The notes: generated from the letters alone by a model not told the origin. Counted from the first letter of the stretch, positions 1 to 10,724 are shown. The stretch: DNA of 36,684 nucleotides from Prorocentrum cordatum (GCA_963575745.1 CAUYUJ010014192.1:392501-429184); one strand, 5' to 3'. Numbers and translations: made by a program.

Positions 1-2598
1 CGCTACAGGCTGGCCCAGCATCGCGAGATGCAAGCTCGTCTTCGACGACGACAGGAGAAGATCGACGCGGAGCCCAACGAGAGCAGCAAGGCCACCCTCA
101 TCCGTCAGCAGCGGCCCCGCCGTCGCCGTGCGGCGTTGTGGCCCCCCGCATCGGCGCGCAGATTCCTGAGCGCGATCGAGCTCCTCGAGGGCATGGCCAG
201 GACCGAGTCCGAGGTGCTGCGCGCTCTGGCCAACTACTGGCGCGATGTCTTCGGCGATTCCCCTCAGGCGCGCAAGGCGCATGCTGATCAGCGACTTCGA
301 GAACTGGCTCTCTCGGCTGGCGGGCTCCGCCCGCCCGTGACCTTCGAGAATGGCAAGCTCGTCCCCCTCCCGTTGCAGGAACCGAGGTCGGAGCAGCGCA
401 AGCGACAGCTCCAGGCGGACTACCTCGACAGGTACGGCATTGCGGACATCGACTGGAATCTCCTGCCCCCCCCCGACGGGGTCCACCGTGGCGCTGGCCC
501 TCAGGAGGGCGCGGCGTGCCATGCCTGGGCCAGACGGCCTTGGCCCCAAGGCGTGGCTTGCCTCGCGGCTCGGCGTCGGGACGCTGACCCTGGCCATGCA
601 CTGGCAGATGCAAGGTCTCCCGATGTGCCGCTGCTGGAACTTATCCGTGGCGGTCTTCCCTGCCAAGGGCGCCAGGATGGAGGACCCGAACGAGGTGGTC
701 TGCCGCCCTGGCGAGACGAGGCCGCTGGCGCTGGAGAACAATTCCAAGAAGGCGGTCATGTGGACCATCAACCTCTGCATGAAGGGAGCCGCGCAGCTGC
801 ACTGCGTGGGCACCCAACGGGGCTTCCTGCGAGGGCGGAACTTCTGCGCCAACATCGTGGAGCTCGACTCATACTCGCGCATGCCGGCCATGAGCGCGGA
901 GGCGGAGGACTTCCCGCTCCTCCTGGCGTTCGACTTCGGCCAGGCCTTCCCCAGTGTCGAGCGCGAGTGGATCTTTTCTGTGCTGCGGGCGGCCCGTGCC
1001 CCCCTCGGCCTCCAGGCTGCCATTCGGTCCAACTGCGAGGGCGTCCAGAGCTTTGCAACCACCAGGTCCCACCAGCTCAGCTGGTGTTCGTCGTCCGCTC
1101 GGGCATCCTGCAGGGCGACCCTGCCAGCGGCACGCTGTATTTGGTCGCCGCGCACCCCTTCGGCCGAGACATGGAGATCCACGTGGACAAGAAACGGCGC
1201 GGCCGCACCCGCTGGTGCGCTGACGACTTGGGCGCGGGCCTGCGCGGCCGCCCTGGGCTCCGCGCCGTCGCCAGGGTCTTCAGGATGGCGCGGCTGCTCG
1301 CGGGCCTGCGGATCAAGTCGAGCAAGTGCTTCGCCATCCCGCTCCCCATTCTCAGAGGATCTCGCGCTGCAGGCGACTGCACTCCTTGAAGAGATCTGCG
1401 ATGCATGGCGCGACTTCCATGTCTGTGACGCGCTGGAGTACCTGGGCGTGCTGCTGGGCCCTGGCGTGCAGCTGGAACAGCAATGGAGGGCCCCGCTCGC
1501 GAAGCTCCGCGAGCGGGTGGGCGAGGTCGCGCGTTCCAAGGCGGACGCCCACGCCCTCGCCCTGCTGTGCGACGAGCGCTGCGTCACTGTCCCCAGCAAC
1601 AAGGCACAGCTCCTCGAGCCCCCGTCGGACCTCAGGAAGTTGGAGCGCTCTCTGTTGCAGCGCCTCTTCAGGCTCCCTGGCTCGTTCTTGGGCGACGGAG
1701 AATGGCACCAGCTTCAGGAGGTCGGAGGCCCGAGAGTTCGGTCAGCCCGCCTCTGGACCGAGGCTTGCCTGCTCCGCGCGGCGACGACGAACCTCCGTTC
1801 GGTGGCGGCGGCGGAGGCGGCTGCGCTGAGGGCGGCCGCGCGCCGCCACCTCCCCATGGTGCGCTGGCTCGGCGGCCAGCCCTGACCAGCATGGTGGCGC
1901 TCGGAGGCGATGGCCACCACGCTCGATCGCGCGGCATGCGTGCGCGGGCCCTCGCCGCGAGCCTGCGCCGTCAGGGCGTTGGAGGCGGAGCGTCGGGAGG
2001 CCGCCTCAGGAGTGCGCCCTCAGGCAATCATCTACTCCTCCCTTCTGCGATCGTCCCTCCCGCCCCCCTCTCGCCTGCGTGCCCGTCTCGCCGCCCGCCT
2101 GCAGCGCTGGTTCGGGGCCCGTGACGCCGATGCTGAGGCGGTGGGCTGGTCGGCCGTTGCCTCGGTGATGCATCGTGTCCCCCCGCCCTGGTGCAGTGCC
2201 TGCATCAAGGCCTGGGGATGGGGGTGGATCACCGAGTCTAGGATGCGCAACCTTACATGGGATGCGTCTGGGGCTGTCCGAGGGCCCGCGATTCGCTCAA
2301 GCATTATTTCTGTCACTGCTCTCCCATGTATATGCTTGCCCGTAGACAGCTTCGAGCGGATCTCCCTGCTGCCCCCTTTCTAGACCCCCTCCTGGCTCTG
2401 GGCCGGATCCACCCAAGCCCCGAAACTTTCCGTTTTAAAGCGTTCTATGTTCAGTTCTATCGTTTGGCCCACCAAGAGAGTAAGGCCCACCCGATCTCAT
2501 TTTCCCAGGAGGCCGCCCAAAGCCTGGCGAGAGCTGCCCTCCAAGCAGTCGGCCCGCCCCTCGGCAAATCAGGCCGCAGGCGGCCACGTCGGCCCTAG
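1..2598 (+). pseudogene. LINE-type reverse transcriptase relic (copy 1), 5' end outside window
   Basis: Non-LTR retrotransposon ORF2 remnant; the enzyme would copy element RNA at a nicked target. Seen in order: a linker rich in basic residues (28-470); a pre-RT block with MPGPDGLGPKAW (about 520-550); motif A, FDFGQAFPSVE, with its Asp at 932; motif B, RSGILQGDP, near 1096-1122; motif C, CADD, at 1216-1227; motif D, AGLRIKSSKC; a YLGVLLGPG block at 1434-1460; and a C-terminal Cys/His cluster (C at 2263 and 2275, H at 2302, C at 2317). It ends at TAG 2596. The frame changes near 470 (at a 9-C run, 466-474), near 1060, near 1360 and near 2255, and TGA 1883-1885 interrupts frame 2. No single frame encodes the enzyme, so this copy is dead unless the frameshifts are assembly errors. 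The CADD form of motif C and the CxxxC...HxxxC tail match LINEs I associate with dinoflagellates. The endonuclease domain, if any, lies before the window. Confidence 0.85.
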
Positions 2599-2694
2599 TT
2601 CTGTATGAAGACGCTGCCCCCCCCAGACGCTCCAACCTCCTCCCCCGCCTCCCCTCATCATTCCTCTCCCCTGCCGCGCGCATGACTGCGCGGA

Positions 2695-3056
2695 GGGGAG
2701 TGGGGGAGGACGAGGAGGAAGATGAGGACGAGGAGGAGGAGGAGGAGGAGGAGGAGGAGGCGGAGGAGGAACTGGAGGAAGAGCAGGAGGAGGAGGAAGA
2801 GGAGGAGGAGGAGGAGGATAATCCATATAGGAGAAGGGAAGGACGCAGGATTTTGAGGGGTATGATGGGAGGGAGGGGAAGGATGCGAGGAGGAGAAGGA
2901 GGATGAGGGGGAGGAGGAGAAGGAAGAATATGAGGAGGATGCTGATGATGTTTATGATGATGATGCTGATGATGCTGATGATGCTGCTGATGATGATTTA
3001 TGATTATGATGAGGAGGAATATGAGTAGGAGGACGAGGACGAGGACGAGGACAAAT
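2695..3056. repeat. GAG- and GAT-type trinucleotide arrays
   Basis: The stretch at 2695-2830 is mainly GAG/GGA. After about 100 bp of purine-rich sequence it becomes GATGAT-type at 2935-3005 and GAC/GAG at 3025-3053. Open frames here (poly-Glu on the plus strand, poly-Pro on the minus strand) reflect composition. The array begins about 100 bp after the stop of the LINE relic. Confidence 0.85.
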
Positions 3057-3375
3057 TGTGATGGTGGTTACAATTTCGGGGTGGGGGCCCAGGGTTTGGG
3101 CACGCGGGTTGCAAAGTTGAGAATGTCCCGAGAGACGCCCTTGTTCTTGCAATTCCGATTGGTAAACCACGGGGTGGCGTGAACAGTTTCGTTTGTTTCG
3201 GACGTTTCAAGCGGCGCGCTTTTCTTGCAGACGTTGTCGAGGATGTCTCGGGCGAACCGCTTGGCTTTTATCTTATAGAAAGCCCCATCACCTGGTACTC
3301 GAATCCGCTGTTTTTTTGTTGTATGTTCATATCGGTTGTCCGTCTTTTGGGGCTCTAATAGCGTACATTTTGTAT
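3057..3375. other. Unique sequence with no recognisable gene
   Basis: This is about 320 bp of non-repetitive sequence between the GAT array and the TGTATA microsatellite. It has short open frames but no domain or motif I recognise. Confidence 0.6.
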
Positions 3376-3692
3376 AGTGTATGTCTGTCTGTCTGTCTGT
3401 GTGTCTGTTTGTCTGTTTGTATGTATATATATATATGTATATGCATATGTATATGTAATTGTATATTATATGTATTCATATATATGTGTGCGTACATGTC
3501 TATATACATGTATTATATATATGTATGTGTATGTGTATGTATATGTATACGCACGTGTAAATGTATGTGGACATGCTGTTGTATTTATATATGTACATGC
3601 ATATGTATATGCAAATGTAGATGTATATGTATATGCTTATGTGTATTTATAGGCGTTTGTATATGTATGTGTCGTTTATGTGTAATTGTATA

Positions 3693-3724
<32 letters not shown>

Positions 3725-4327
3725 AACCGATATGCAGGTGTATAGGTGTGTGCATAATGGGTTGGAATAGTTATATGTATATGTGTAGGTAAACGTATAT
3801 GCGTACGTGTATGTCCATGTATATGTATATATATGTATATGTGTTTGTATATGTTTATGCGTCTGTACATGTATACGTGTATGTATATGTATACGCATAG
3901 GTATATGTATATGTATGTGTATATGTATAAGTATATGTATGTGTTTATGTATATGTAGATGCATATGTACATGTACACGTATATGCGTGTGTGTTTGTGT
4001 ATGTGTATATGTATACGTACATGTATATGTATATATGTGTATGTGCAGCTGTATATGTAAATGTGTGCGTATATGTATATGTAGATGTATATGTCTATGC
4101 ATGTGTATATGTATAGGTGCATGTATATGTATATGTATATGTATTTGCATATATAGGTATATGTATATGTATATGTATACGTATGTGTACATGTACATGT
4201 ATATGTATATGTATATGGTTATAGTTATGTATTTGTATATGTGTATGTAATTGTATATGTAAATGTATATGTATATGTATAGGTGCTTGCATATGTATAT
4301 GTATGTGTATATTTGTATGTGTATGTG

Positions 4328-4375
<48 letters not shown>

Positions 4376-4657
4376 AAGGTACAGTATATGTGTATGTAGA
4401 TGCAGCTCTATACGTATACGTATGTGTATGTATATGTATATGTATATGTATGTGTATATGTATATGTATATATATGTATATGTATATGCATATGTATATG
4501 CATATGCATATGCATATGTATACGTAACTGTATATGTTTGTGTATGCTTATATATATATATGTATATGTGTATGTTTATATGCGTATGTATGCATGCATT
4601 CATGCATGCATGCATGCATGTATGTATGTATGTATGTATGTATGTATGTATGTATGT
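3376..4657. repeat. TGTATA/TATG microsatellite, 1.28 kb
   Basis: This is an imperfect array dominated by TATATG, TGTATG and TGTATA, starting as TGTC repeats near 3380. Its last ~70 bp become clean GCAT and then TATG tetranucleotides. It stops abruptly at the first base of repeat A1 of the YR element. The same kind of array resumes at 11004 on the other side of that element. Long open frames in it are composed of Tyr, Ile, His and Thr or Val, Cys and Met and are not genes. Confidence 0.95.
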
Positions 4658-4752
4658 AGATCTCAGTTTTTGAAACGTCCGTGTTCTAAACACGTTTAGC
4701 GCAGCAGCTCGTTGTCTGATGCCCACTTCCGTTGGCATTTCGTTCAAGTGCA
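4658..4752 (+). repeat. Split direct repeat A1 (5' end of YR element)
   Basis: 95 bp, starting AGATCTCAG and ending TCAAGTGCA. It pairs with A2 at 10725-10819 with 6 substitutions and no indels. It contains a perfect 6-bp stem with a 3-nt loop at 4680-4694 (CGTGTT, CTA, AACACG). Confidence 0.92.
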
Positions 4753-4975
4753 TTAATTGGCGGCCTTTGCCGCATGAGGCTTACCTTTCTTGCCCACGTA
4801 GCTCATCGAGGCTGGGAAGCTTCGGAGAGTCTCCGCGATCTCCTGTCTCTTGTTGTGGCTAACACGGGTGAGTGTGTCGCTGCCGTGGGCCTCTTTGGCG
4901 GGGCTCGCGGACTGGCCCTCGTATTGTTCACGCTCGGGTTCGTGCTGGCGAGTGCTTTGTGCTGCGGCTGCTGCC

Positions 4976-6300
4976 ATGGCTGTGAAGGCCGGAAGGAAGT
5001 TGTTCGTGCAGTGGGAGCCTGGCCAGGCTTTGCAAGCCCGCGTAGCCCTGGCCCTTGCCGGCGCCGACGACCTCGCAGAGATCATGGATCTTCAAGCGAG
5101 TCCTGGTCAGACAACGACTGGGAAGGTGTGGTGGTGCGGGACGCCGGACGGCGACTTGTACCCTCACCCCCTGGACGTGGAACCGCTCAGCGGATTGATC
5201 CTCTGCGGCGACGGCGGCCAGCCCGACCAGAGCACGCATCGCGGGAGCGGGCTTTCACGGCGTACGAGAGTGTACGGAGGGGGTTGGGCCGCGGCGCCGC
5301 TGGAGTTCGCCAGGTGTTCGAGGACAAGGAGGTCGGGCGGCGCCTGGTGGGGAAGCAGCCCCGCCCGGCGGAAGCAGCTGGGGATGGAGCGGCGGCGAGT
5401 CTGATTGAGGTTGGCTCTCGATCGCTTCCGTCCCTGGCGCCCGAGGCTTGGTAAGTGGTCTGGAGATCAGGGACCACGCCACGCAAGTCGCTCCTCCCCA
5501 GCCTCAGCGTGGACAAGTTCGCCGTCTGCGATGTCGGGGCCCTCGCGGTGAAAGGCTCGGAAGTGCTGCTTGTTCGGCGGTGCAGCGGGCTCGACGACGG
5601 AACGGACCTCGACGCGGACGCCCGCGTATTTAGTATTGTGCAGAGCTCGAGTGGGGAGCGCCGGCGCTCCTTCAAGGATAGTGCGAAGGAGATGACCCAG
5701 ACGAGCTGGTCGCATTGGCCCATTATGTCATTGGTGTTTGGATTTCATAGCAGAGCAAGATACCCACCCCTGCTCTCGGCACGCAACATTGAAACACGAG
5801 ACGGGGGTGGGATCTCAAGATGTAGGATGCCAGGACCACGAACTGGCGATGAGGATGGTCGAAGTTGCCGTTGTCTACGACCAGCTCAATATCACGGAGT
5901 TGGCCAGCTTTGAACTCCTCTCGCGGAGGGCCCAGCTGGCGGAGAGGAGGTGCAAGGATCGGATCGTAGGCACGCGCGGTGGTGACGAGTTCGCGGAGGA
6001 CGAGTTCCCCTACGTGGGGACAGGCCTCACCAGGGGCCTCGTGACTGAGAGCCCAGAGGTGTGCGACCACATGTCGGAGCAGCTCCACAAGGAGGCGGCG
6101 GCGCTTAAGGAGCGCCCGAAGTTGAAGGAGGAGAGGCAGTCCAGTCAGACCGCCGGCCCCGGCAGTGGCGGCGCAGGGTCGTCGACTCCCTCGCAACGGC
6201 TCCAGCAGAAGGTGAACGCCCAGGCCGCGGAGATCCGCATGCTGTTGGAGAGGCTTGGTGAGGGAGTGGCCAGCGGCGAGGGGGGCGCCTGCGGTGCAGG
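4976..6300 (+). pseudogene. Gag-like first frame of the YR element
   Basis: This frame probably encodes the RNA-binding or capsid-like protein of the element; the role is inferred from its position before RT. I place the start at ATG 4976, in a good context (gctgccATGG), 223 bp after A1. Frame 2 gives an N-terminal block with a TPDGDLY motif near 5140-5160. Frame 1 carries LLVRRC and ERRRSF at about 5565-5675. Frame 2 resumes from about 5740, with AMRMVEVAVVYDQLN and ELASFELLSRRAQLAE (5845-5945), then YVGTGLTRGL and a charged KEAAALKERPKLKEER helix (6090-6135). I recall this block arrangement in many dinoflagellate repeat proteins but cannot confirm it by search. The frame shifts twice (near 5230 and near 5720), and TAA 5452-5454 interrupts frame 1. 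A following GTAAGT at 5451-5456 looks like a splice donor, but I found no matching acceptor. No zinc knuckle was seen. Confidence 0.6.
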
Positions 6301-8261
6301 TCGCGGCCGCAGTGGCGGCTGGGGGCCAAGTAGCCTACGAGGCCCCCGTGGCGGTCCCGCGCGAGCTGCTCTCAGTGGCTGTGCCTGCGGGGCCGCTGCC
6401 GCCGCCCCCCGCTGGCGCCTGCAGCCGTGCCGTGAGGAGTCCCCTTCGAAGGCGAGAACACGTTCGCGCATGGACGCAGGAAGTTTTTGTTTTCATTCGT
6501 GAGCTGCACGGCCATGGCTCTCCGCCCGCTGACGGGCCGCCGCCAGCTTGCAGTGCCGCGGCATCCCAGAAGGTGCCGTGCGGGCCTGGGCGCGGCTGCG
6601 TCTTCGAGCCGGAGCACATCGCATCCTGCGACCGTTCCTTGGTCTCTCTGCCGAAGGGGGGCGACCTCGCCGACGGCAGTCGCATCCTGGAGAGAGAAGC
6701 TCTTCAGCACTGGGTGGGATGGAGGCAGCTGTTGAAGCGACGGCCCGATGGCGGCAGCCAGGCGTCTAAGCCTCTCTACGACGGCAAGTTTCGGCCCCGC
6801 TCTACTTACGCCCTCTTCGTCGGTGACCTCCTGGACGCAAGTGTCGTTTCCCTGGGGCAGCAGCAAAAGGAGGCGGTGGGCGCCTTCTTCGTACACGAGC
6901 CAAATGGAATGCAGCGTTTAATTACTGACCCTGGGCGCGTCAATTACATGTTCGAAGCTCCAGCCCACGCTGCGCCCCCGACGGCGGGGGCTTAGTCGGC
7001 GCTGGAGACGCCAATGGATCAGCTGCTGCATCTGGCCCAGGCCGACGTGAACAACGCGTTCTACAGGATCGGTCTGCCCGCTGGGGCTCAGGATATGTTT
7101 GTCCTCGAGACTGTCCACGTCCCCGCGATGCTCAAGCTGAGGCCGGATCTTCGAGACTGGCTCCCAGTGGACGCTGGCGAGTGGGCGTCGCCCTGCTTGG
7201 AGGTGCTTCCCATGGCGTGGACGTGGAGTCTGTATTTTTGCCAATGTATGGCGGTTGCCGCAGTCCACGCGGCGGGCTTCGCCGTGGGCGATTTCATTCA
7301 GGATCGTCGTGCTGCTCCGTCAGTTGCGGGCCGCAATCGGGTGGCAGTCTACGCGAACGGGGCAGCAGTGGCGGGGCTCGACGCGGACGTAGCGACCGCA
7401 GACTGCGAGCGCGTCGCTGCCAAGCTAGAGTCACTCAACCTGCGGTGCAGGGGCGTCGAGGTCGCCGGCCAGGACGCCCAGCTCACCGGCGATAGCTTCG
7501 AGGTCGCCCCGGGGGAGATCCGGCCATCGCGATCGCGGGCGCGGAAGCCGAGACTGGCGCTGCAGTGCACCGCGCCCCGGGGGCGGGCTTCCGGCGACAA
7601 GCTGAGGCGCCTCCGTAGCCACTGGTGTTGGGCCGCCATCCCGCGGCGCGAGCGGCTGAGCGTGTTCGCCCAGACGTGCCGGTTCATTGCGCTGGCTGGC
7701 TCGCGAAGGTGGAGGCTTTGGCCGCGCGTGGAAGCTGAGCCGAGGCGCGCGGCGGCCCTGCTTCGCCTCGCGCTCGTCGACTCCAAGCGCCCCTACAGCG
7801 CCGTGGTCGCCGTGTCCGACGCGTCCAGCGCCAACCGGCAGGACTTCGGCGGGCGCGGGGTCGCGGAGGCAGATTGGGGGCTGGGGGGCGCGCGCGCTGC
7901 TGCCGGCTGGGCGGCGTCGCTGAGGCCATCGCCGCGCGGGCGCAGACTCTCGGCCTCCAGCGGGGCGTGGGGCCGAATCGCCCGACAGCCTGGCAGGCTG
8001 GGGCCGTCTTTGACCGCGTCACTCCCAGCCAGATGGGTGACGACAGCAGTTGGCGGTTGTGCGTATAAGGTCGTTGGCTTCGTCAGAAAACATCCGCCGT
8101 GCCGAGCATCGGCGCGACGGGGCTCCGACATCGGCGCCGCCCGCGAGCATCCCGTGGGTCCCGCCTTTTGTTTTTGTGCGACAAAATGCCTATGGTCTTG
8201 GCCCTCCGCGAGGGTCGAGGTTCCACTTCTACAGTCAATCGAACGTGCCGGGAGGTGGTAG
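6255..8261 (+). pseudogene. Reverse transcriptase / RNase H start of the YR element
   Basis: This would convert element RNA to DNA. It is one frame (frame 0) interrupted only by TAG 6993-6995. Visible blocks are: an N-terminal region with SLPKGG (about 6645); the fingers segment VGAFFVHEPNGMQRLITD near 6876-6930; motif A, ADVNNAFYRIGLP, with Asp at 7044; motif B, VLPMAWTWSLYFCQ, near 7203-7244; and the motif C position, AVYANGAAVAGLD, with Tyr at 7350. Downstream, VVAVSDASS puts an RNase H-like first Asp at 7818. Motif C normally reads Y-x-D-D or Y-V-D-N; here it is Y-A-N-G, so the catalytic Asp is lost. After about 7830 the RNase H similarity fades. A frameshift from the gag-like frame lies near 6260-6300. 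The LPMxWxWSLYFCQ style is closer to DIRS/Ty3-like RTs than to the LINE copies elsewhere in the window. Confidence 0.78.
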
Positions 8262-8709
8262 CATTCAGTTTGTTTGCCAATATTCATTGATGCTTCCGAT
8301 GGGTAGCTTCAGAGATCAACCCAGCGGATCGACCCCCCCGAGCGTCGTCATCTGGGCCCAGGCCGAAAGATCCCAGGGGCGACCCGCGGCCTGCGTGGCA
8401 CCGAGATGTTCTCACGGCCGATGAGCGTCTCGCCCAGGCCCTCGAGGGCGAGACTGACGCCCGTCTCATCTACCAGCCAGGCGGGGCCGGCGCAGCCAGC
8501 CCCAACGGCCTCGGGGACACTTGGTGGGGCGATCCTTCGCCGGCCGCCGACCGCCAGCGCGCCCGGGGAGGGGGCTCGCCGGGGGGCGCCCTCTCGCCGC
8601 TCACCAGCAGCTCTTCGAGCAGCTCAGGCGAGGAGGGGCCGAGGGGGCGGCGGCGCGGAGGGCGCAGCGGCCAGCGGCATAGGAGGCCGCGGCAGCGGGG
8701 CTGAGTTGC
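8262..8709 (+). other. YR-element linker between RT/RNase H and recombinase
   Basis: About 450 bp of GC-rich sequence with no recognised domain. By position it should hold the rest of RNase H and the recombinase N-terminus. I could not find the remaining RNase H catalytic residues in any frame, so that part seems decayed or too divergent to see. Confidence 0.5.
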
Positions 8710-9771
8710 ATGCAGGCCTCTCGGGCGCGGCCCCAGACGGCGGCGCGCGACCGGGAGGTCCTGGGCGAGTTTAAGCGGAGGGCGGCGGGGCAGGGGCTCA
8801 TGCTGGACTCGCTGGACAGGCTGGGCCAGGTCCTCACCGCCCACCTGGGCTCGCCTTTCTTCGAGGGCTACAATCGCGATCAGGGGGGCAAGTTGGGGGC
8901 AGCTGTCAAGTACTTCGACGCCGCCGGGGCGTGCCGGTCGGTGGGCGCTCTACCCGGAGCACCCGCGGCGATGCGGGGGTTCCGCAAGCGGGCCCCCGAC
9001 CAGTCTCGGGCTCCTCAGCCGCGCCCTGGGCTCGCGGCCCTGGTGGGGGCAGCGCTGTTCACGGGGGGCCAGGAGCTGGCGATCGCAATGGAGATTGCGT
9101 GGCGCGCCCACCTCAGGCCCCCGAGCGATTTGATCTCTATGACTGGCTCTTCGCTCATCCCACCCCAGCGGGCCACGGGGGTCGCCCACTGGGGGCTGCT
9201 GCTCTACAGCGAGGAGGGGCAGCCGAGGAGCAAGACCGGGCAGTGGGGCGAGGGCTGCCTGCTGGACAGCGACCGCTTGGCTGCGATGGAGCGGGGGCTA
9301 GCGGCCCTGGCGCGGCGGGCCGGCCCAGGCCGGCCGCCGTGGTCTTTCTCAGCTGTGCAGTTCCGAATCTGGTTCCGCAGGGTAGCGTTGTTGGCGGCCC
9401 TGCCGGACCTCTGCCCCTAGCAGGCGCGGCGCGGGGCTGCGAGTGCCGATGCCCTCCGCCAGGCCCGAGACATGAAGTCAATCCAAGAAAGGCCCCGACG
9501 CGCAGTGGAGGCGTCGACCGGAAGATGCAAGAAGCGCGCTCGGTATCTCAGAGAGCTCGACACGCTGGCGCCCGACGCGAAGCGGCACGGAGAGTGCGTG
9601 GACCGCCACTTCGCCGAGCTGATCACAAAGCGCACGGTGGTGGCCGCCCCTCCCGGGGCCACAAGGCCGCGGCCCTCGCAAGCGGCCAGCTCTGGCGATC
9701 CAGGGGCGCCCTCGGGGCCGCCCGCCGCATGCCGGCGGCGGCCGTGGGGCGCCGACTGCGGGCGGCGCTAG
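8710..9771 (+). pseudogene. Tyrosine recombinase of the YR element (one amber stop, active Tyr changed)
   Basis: This should insert the circular cDNA by site-specific recombination. One frame runs the whole length, with a single TAG at 9418-9420. An N-terminal SAM-like, core-binding region (HLGSPFFEGYNRDQGGKL, about 8842-8900) is followed by the box I segment AHLRPPSDLISM, with the Arg at 9115, then SKTGQWG with the Lys at 9232. Next comes a box II-like segment right after the TAG (QARRGAASADAL), where the family pattern PYQLRHxGAS suggests the TAG replaced a Tyr codon and that the His became Arg. Then SIQERPRRAVEASTGRCKKRARYL follows (described as two blocks, 9478-9545). The expected catalytic Tyr (pattern RYxK) reads Cys at 9526-9528. 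The protein is therefore likely inactive even if the stop is read through. Assignment rests on motif order, without search. Confidence 0.75.
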
Positions 9772-10484
9772 GGCTCGGCCGCCAGCCGCGGGCTGCCCAG
9801 GCCTTCCTGGATTTTTTTGCCGGCGAAGGCCGCGTAGGCCAGTGGATGGAGAGGCTGGGCGGTCTCCCAGCAGTTCGTTTGTGCGTGGAGTCTGATCCAG
9901 CGTTCGACCTGGCATCCGAAGCAGCGCTCAAAATGGCGCGAGGTCGGGTCGCCAGTCGAGTTGCGCGGGGTGCGTGGCCTGCGCCCCCACGTGGAGCGTA
10001 GCAAGCCGGAACACGCTCCGCGCGCCAATGTGCATTTTAAGCCAGTCCTGTCTGAATAAACGCAATCAAAGTTCAGCTTGGAAGCGCGACCGCTCTTGTT
10101 ACAGTGTGTGCGTGTGTGGTGCGAGCTTGTTTGATGACTTGCATCCCAGTGGCCATGGAGAACCTTCAATCCAGCCTCCTGTGGCAGTGTCCAGCCGTGC
10201 GCGAACTCTACTCGCTCGCAAATTGTAAGGAATTTGTGACCCATGTCGGTCAGCGCGGCCAGGCCTGGAATAATCCCACCAAGGTTGCCAGTTGGAACGT
10301 AGGCAGGGCCCCAGACGCTCTGCGCAGGAAATGCTCCGGGGCCAAGGGGGTGCGTAGTCGGACCGGACGGCCCCGCGTGGCCTCGCAGGGTCGGGGGCCG
10401 GGGGGCTCTCGGAACTTGACCGGCCGGGCCGAAGAGCATCCGCGCTCTCTCGCATGCGGAGCCGCTGCTAGCATGGGCCGCTGA
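9735..10484 (+). pseudogene. DNA methyltransferase-like domain at the 3' end of the YR element
   Basis: Possible S-adenosylmethionine-dependent methylase. Frame 0 gives FLDFFAGEGRVGQWMERLG (9804-9860), resembling the glycine-rich AdoMet motif I (D-x-F-x-G-x-G). After a frame change near 9960, frame 2 reads CVACAPTWSVASR (about 9970-10010), resembling a motif IV region. From 10104, frame 0 gives VAMENLQSSLLWQCPAVREL (10152-10211), resembling the ENP-type segment near the catalytic loop of cytosine-type enzymes, then WNNPTKVASWNVG and a Cys-Ser-Gly tail, ending at TGA 10482-10484. There are two frameshifts. The stretch at 10015-10100 may be insertion or decay. DIRS and PAT elements are known to encode a methyltransferase, but usually next to RT/RNase H. 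Here it follows the recombinase. Alternatives are a cytosine-type or other AdoMet fold; the activity is uncertain. Confidence 0.55.
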
Positions 10485-10598
10485 CCAAATTCAGCTGAGA
10501 TATCTGACGGCTTTGGCCGTGCAGCTGGGGTCGTCGACCACCTGTTTTTTGTTTCAGAAGCAAGCTCATGCGGCTGAGCCAGAATCGCTTGGGGGAGA

Positions 10599-10724
10599 TG
10601 GGATCGAGCGCGCTCGTGTATAGGCTCGTTCGCAGCAGGCGCCTCAGGGCCCGGCGTCGTCGGCCTCAGCAGCCTGCTACCTCGCTGGAAAACGTCCACG
10701 TTGGCAAGCGAGAGTGCGCAGAGC
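10599..10724 (+). repeat. Split direct repeat B1
   Basis: 126 bp, matching B2 at a fixed offset of 279 bp with 6 substitutions. It begins in TGGGATCGAGCG, which includes the 12-bp palindrome CGAGCGCGCTCG, and ends GCGCAGAGC. Near its end a nested inverted repeat is formed by CTCGCT...AGCGAG around AACGT-CC-ACGTT. It starts 115 bp after the last coding stop of the element. Confidence 0.92.

Noticed and set aside
98-613. Minus-strand open frame opposite LINE copy 1
   Set aside because: It is a GC-driven shadow of the RT frames with no motif.
2682-2906. Acidic poly-Glu open frame and antisense poly-Pro frame
   Set aside because: It lies wholly within a GAG/GGA array and has no domain or unique flank.
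4680-4694. Histone mRNA 3' stem-loop
   Set aside because: The stem is 6 bp with a 3-nt loop, but the sequence does not match the histone consensus and no histone frame is nearby.
3647-4753. 368-codon minus-strand open frame in the TATG microsatellite
   Set aside because: Its His, Tyr, Ile and Thr content is dictated by the repeat. Similar frames appear in the arrays at 11.0 and 19.6 kb.
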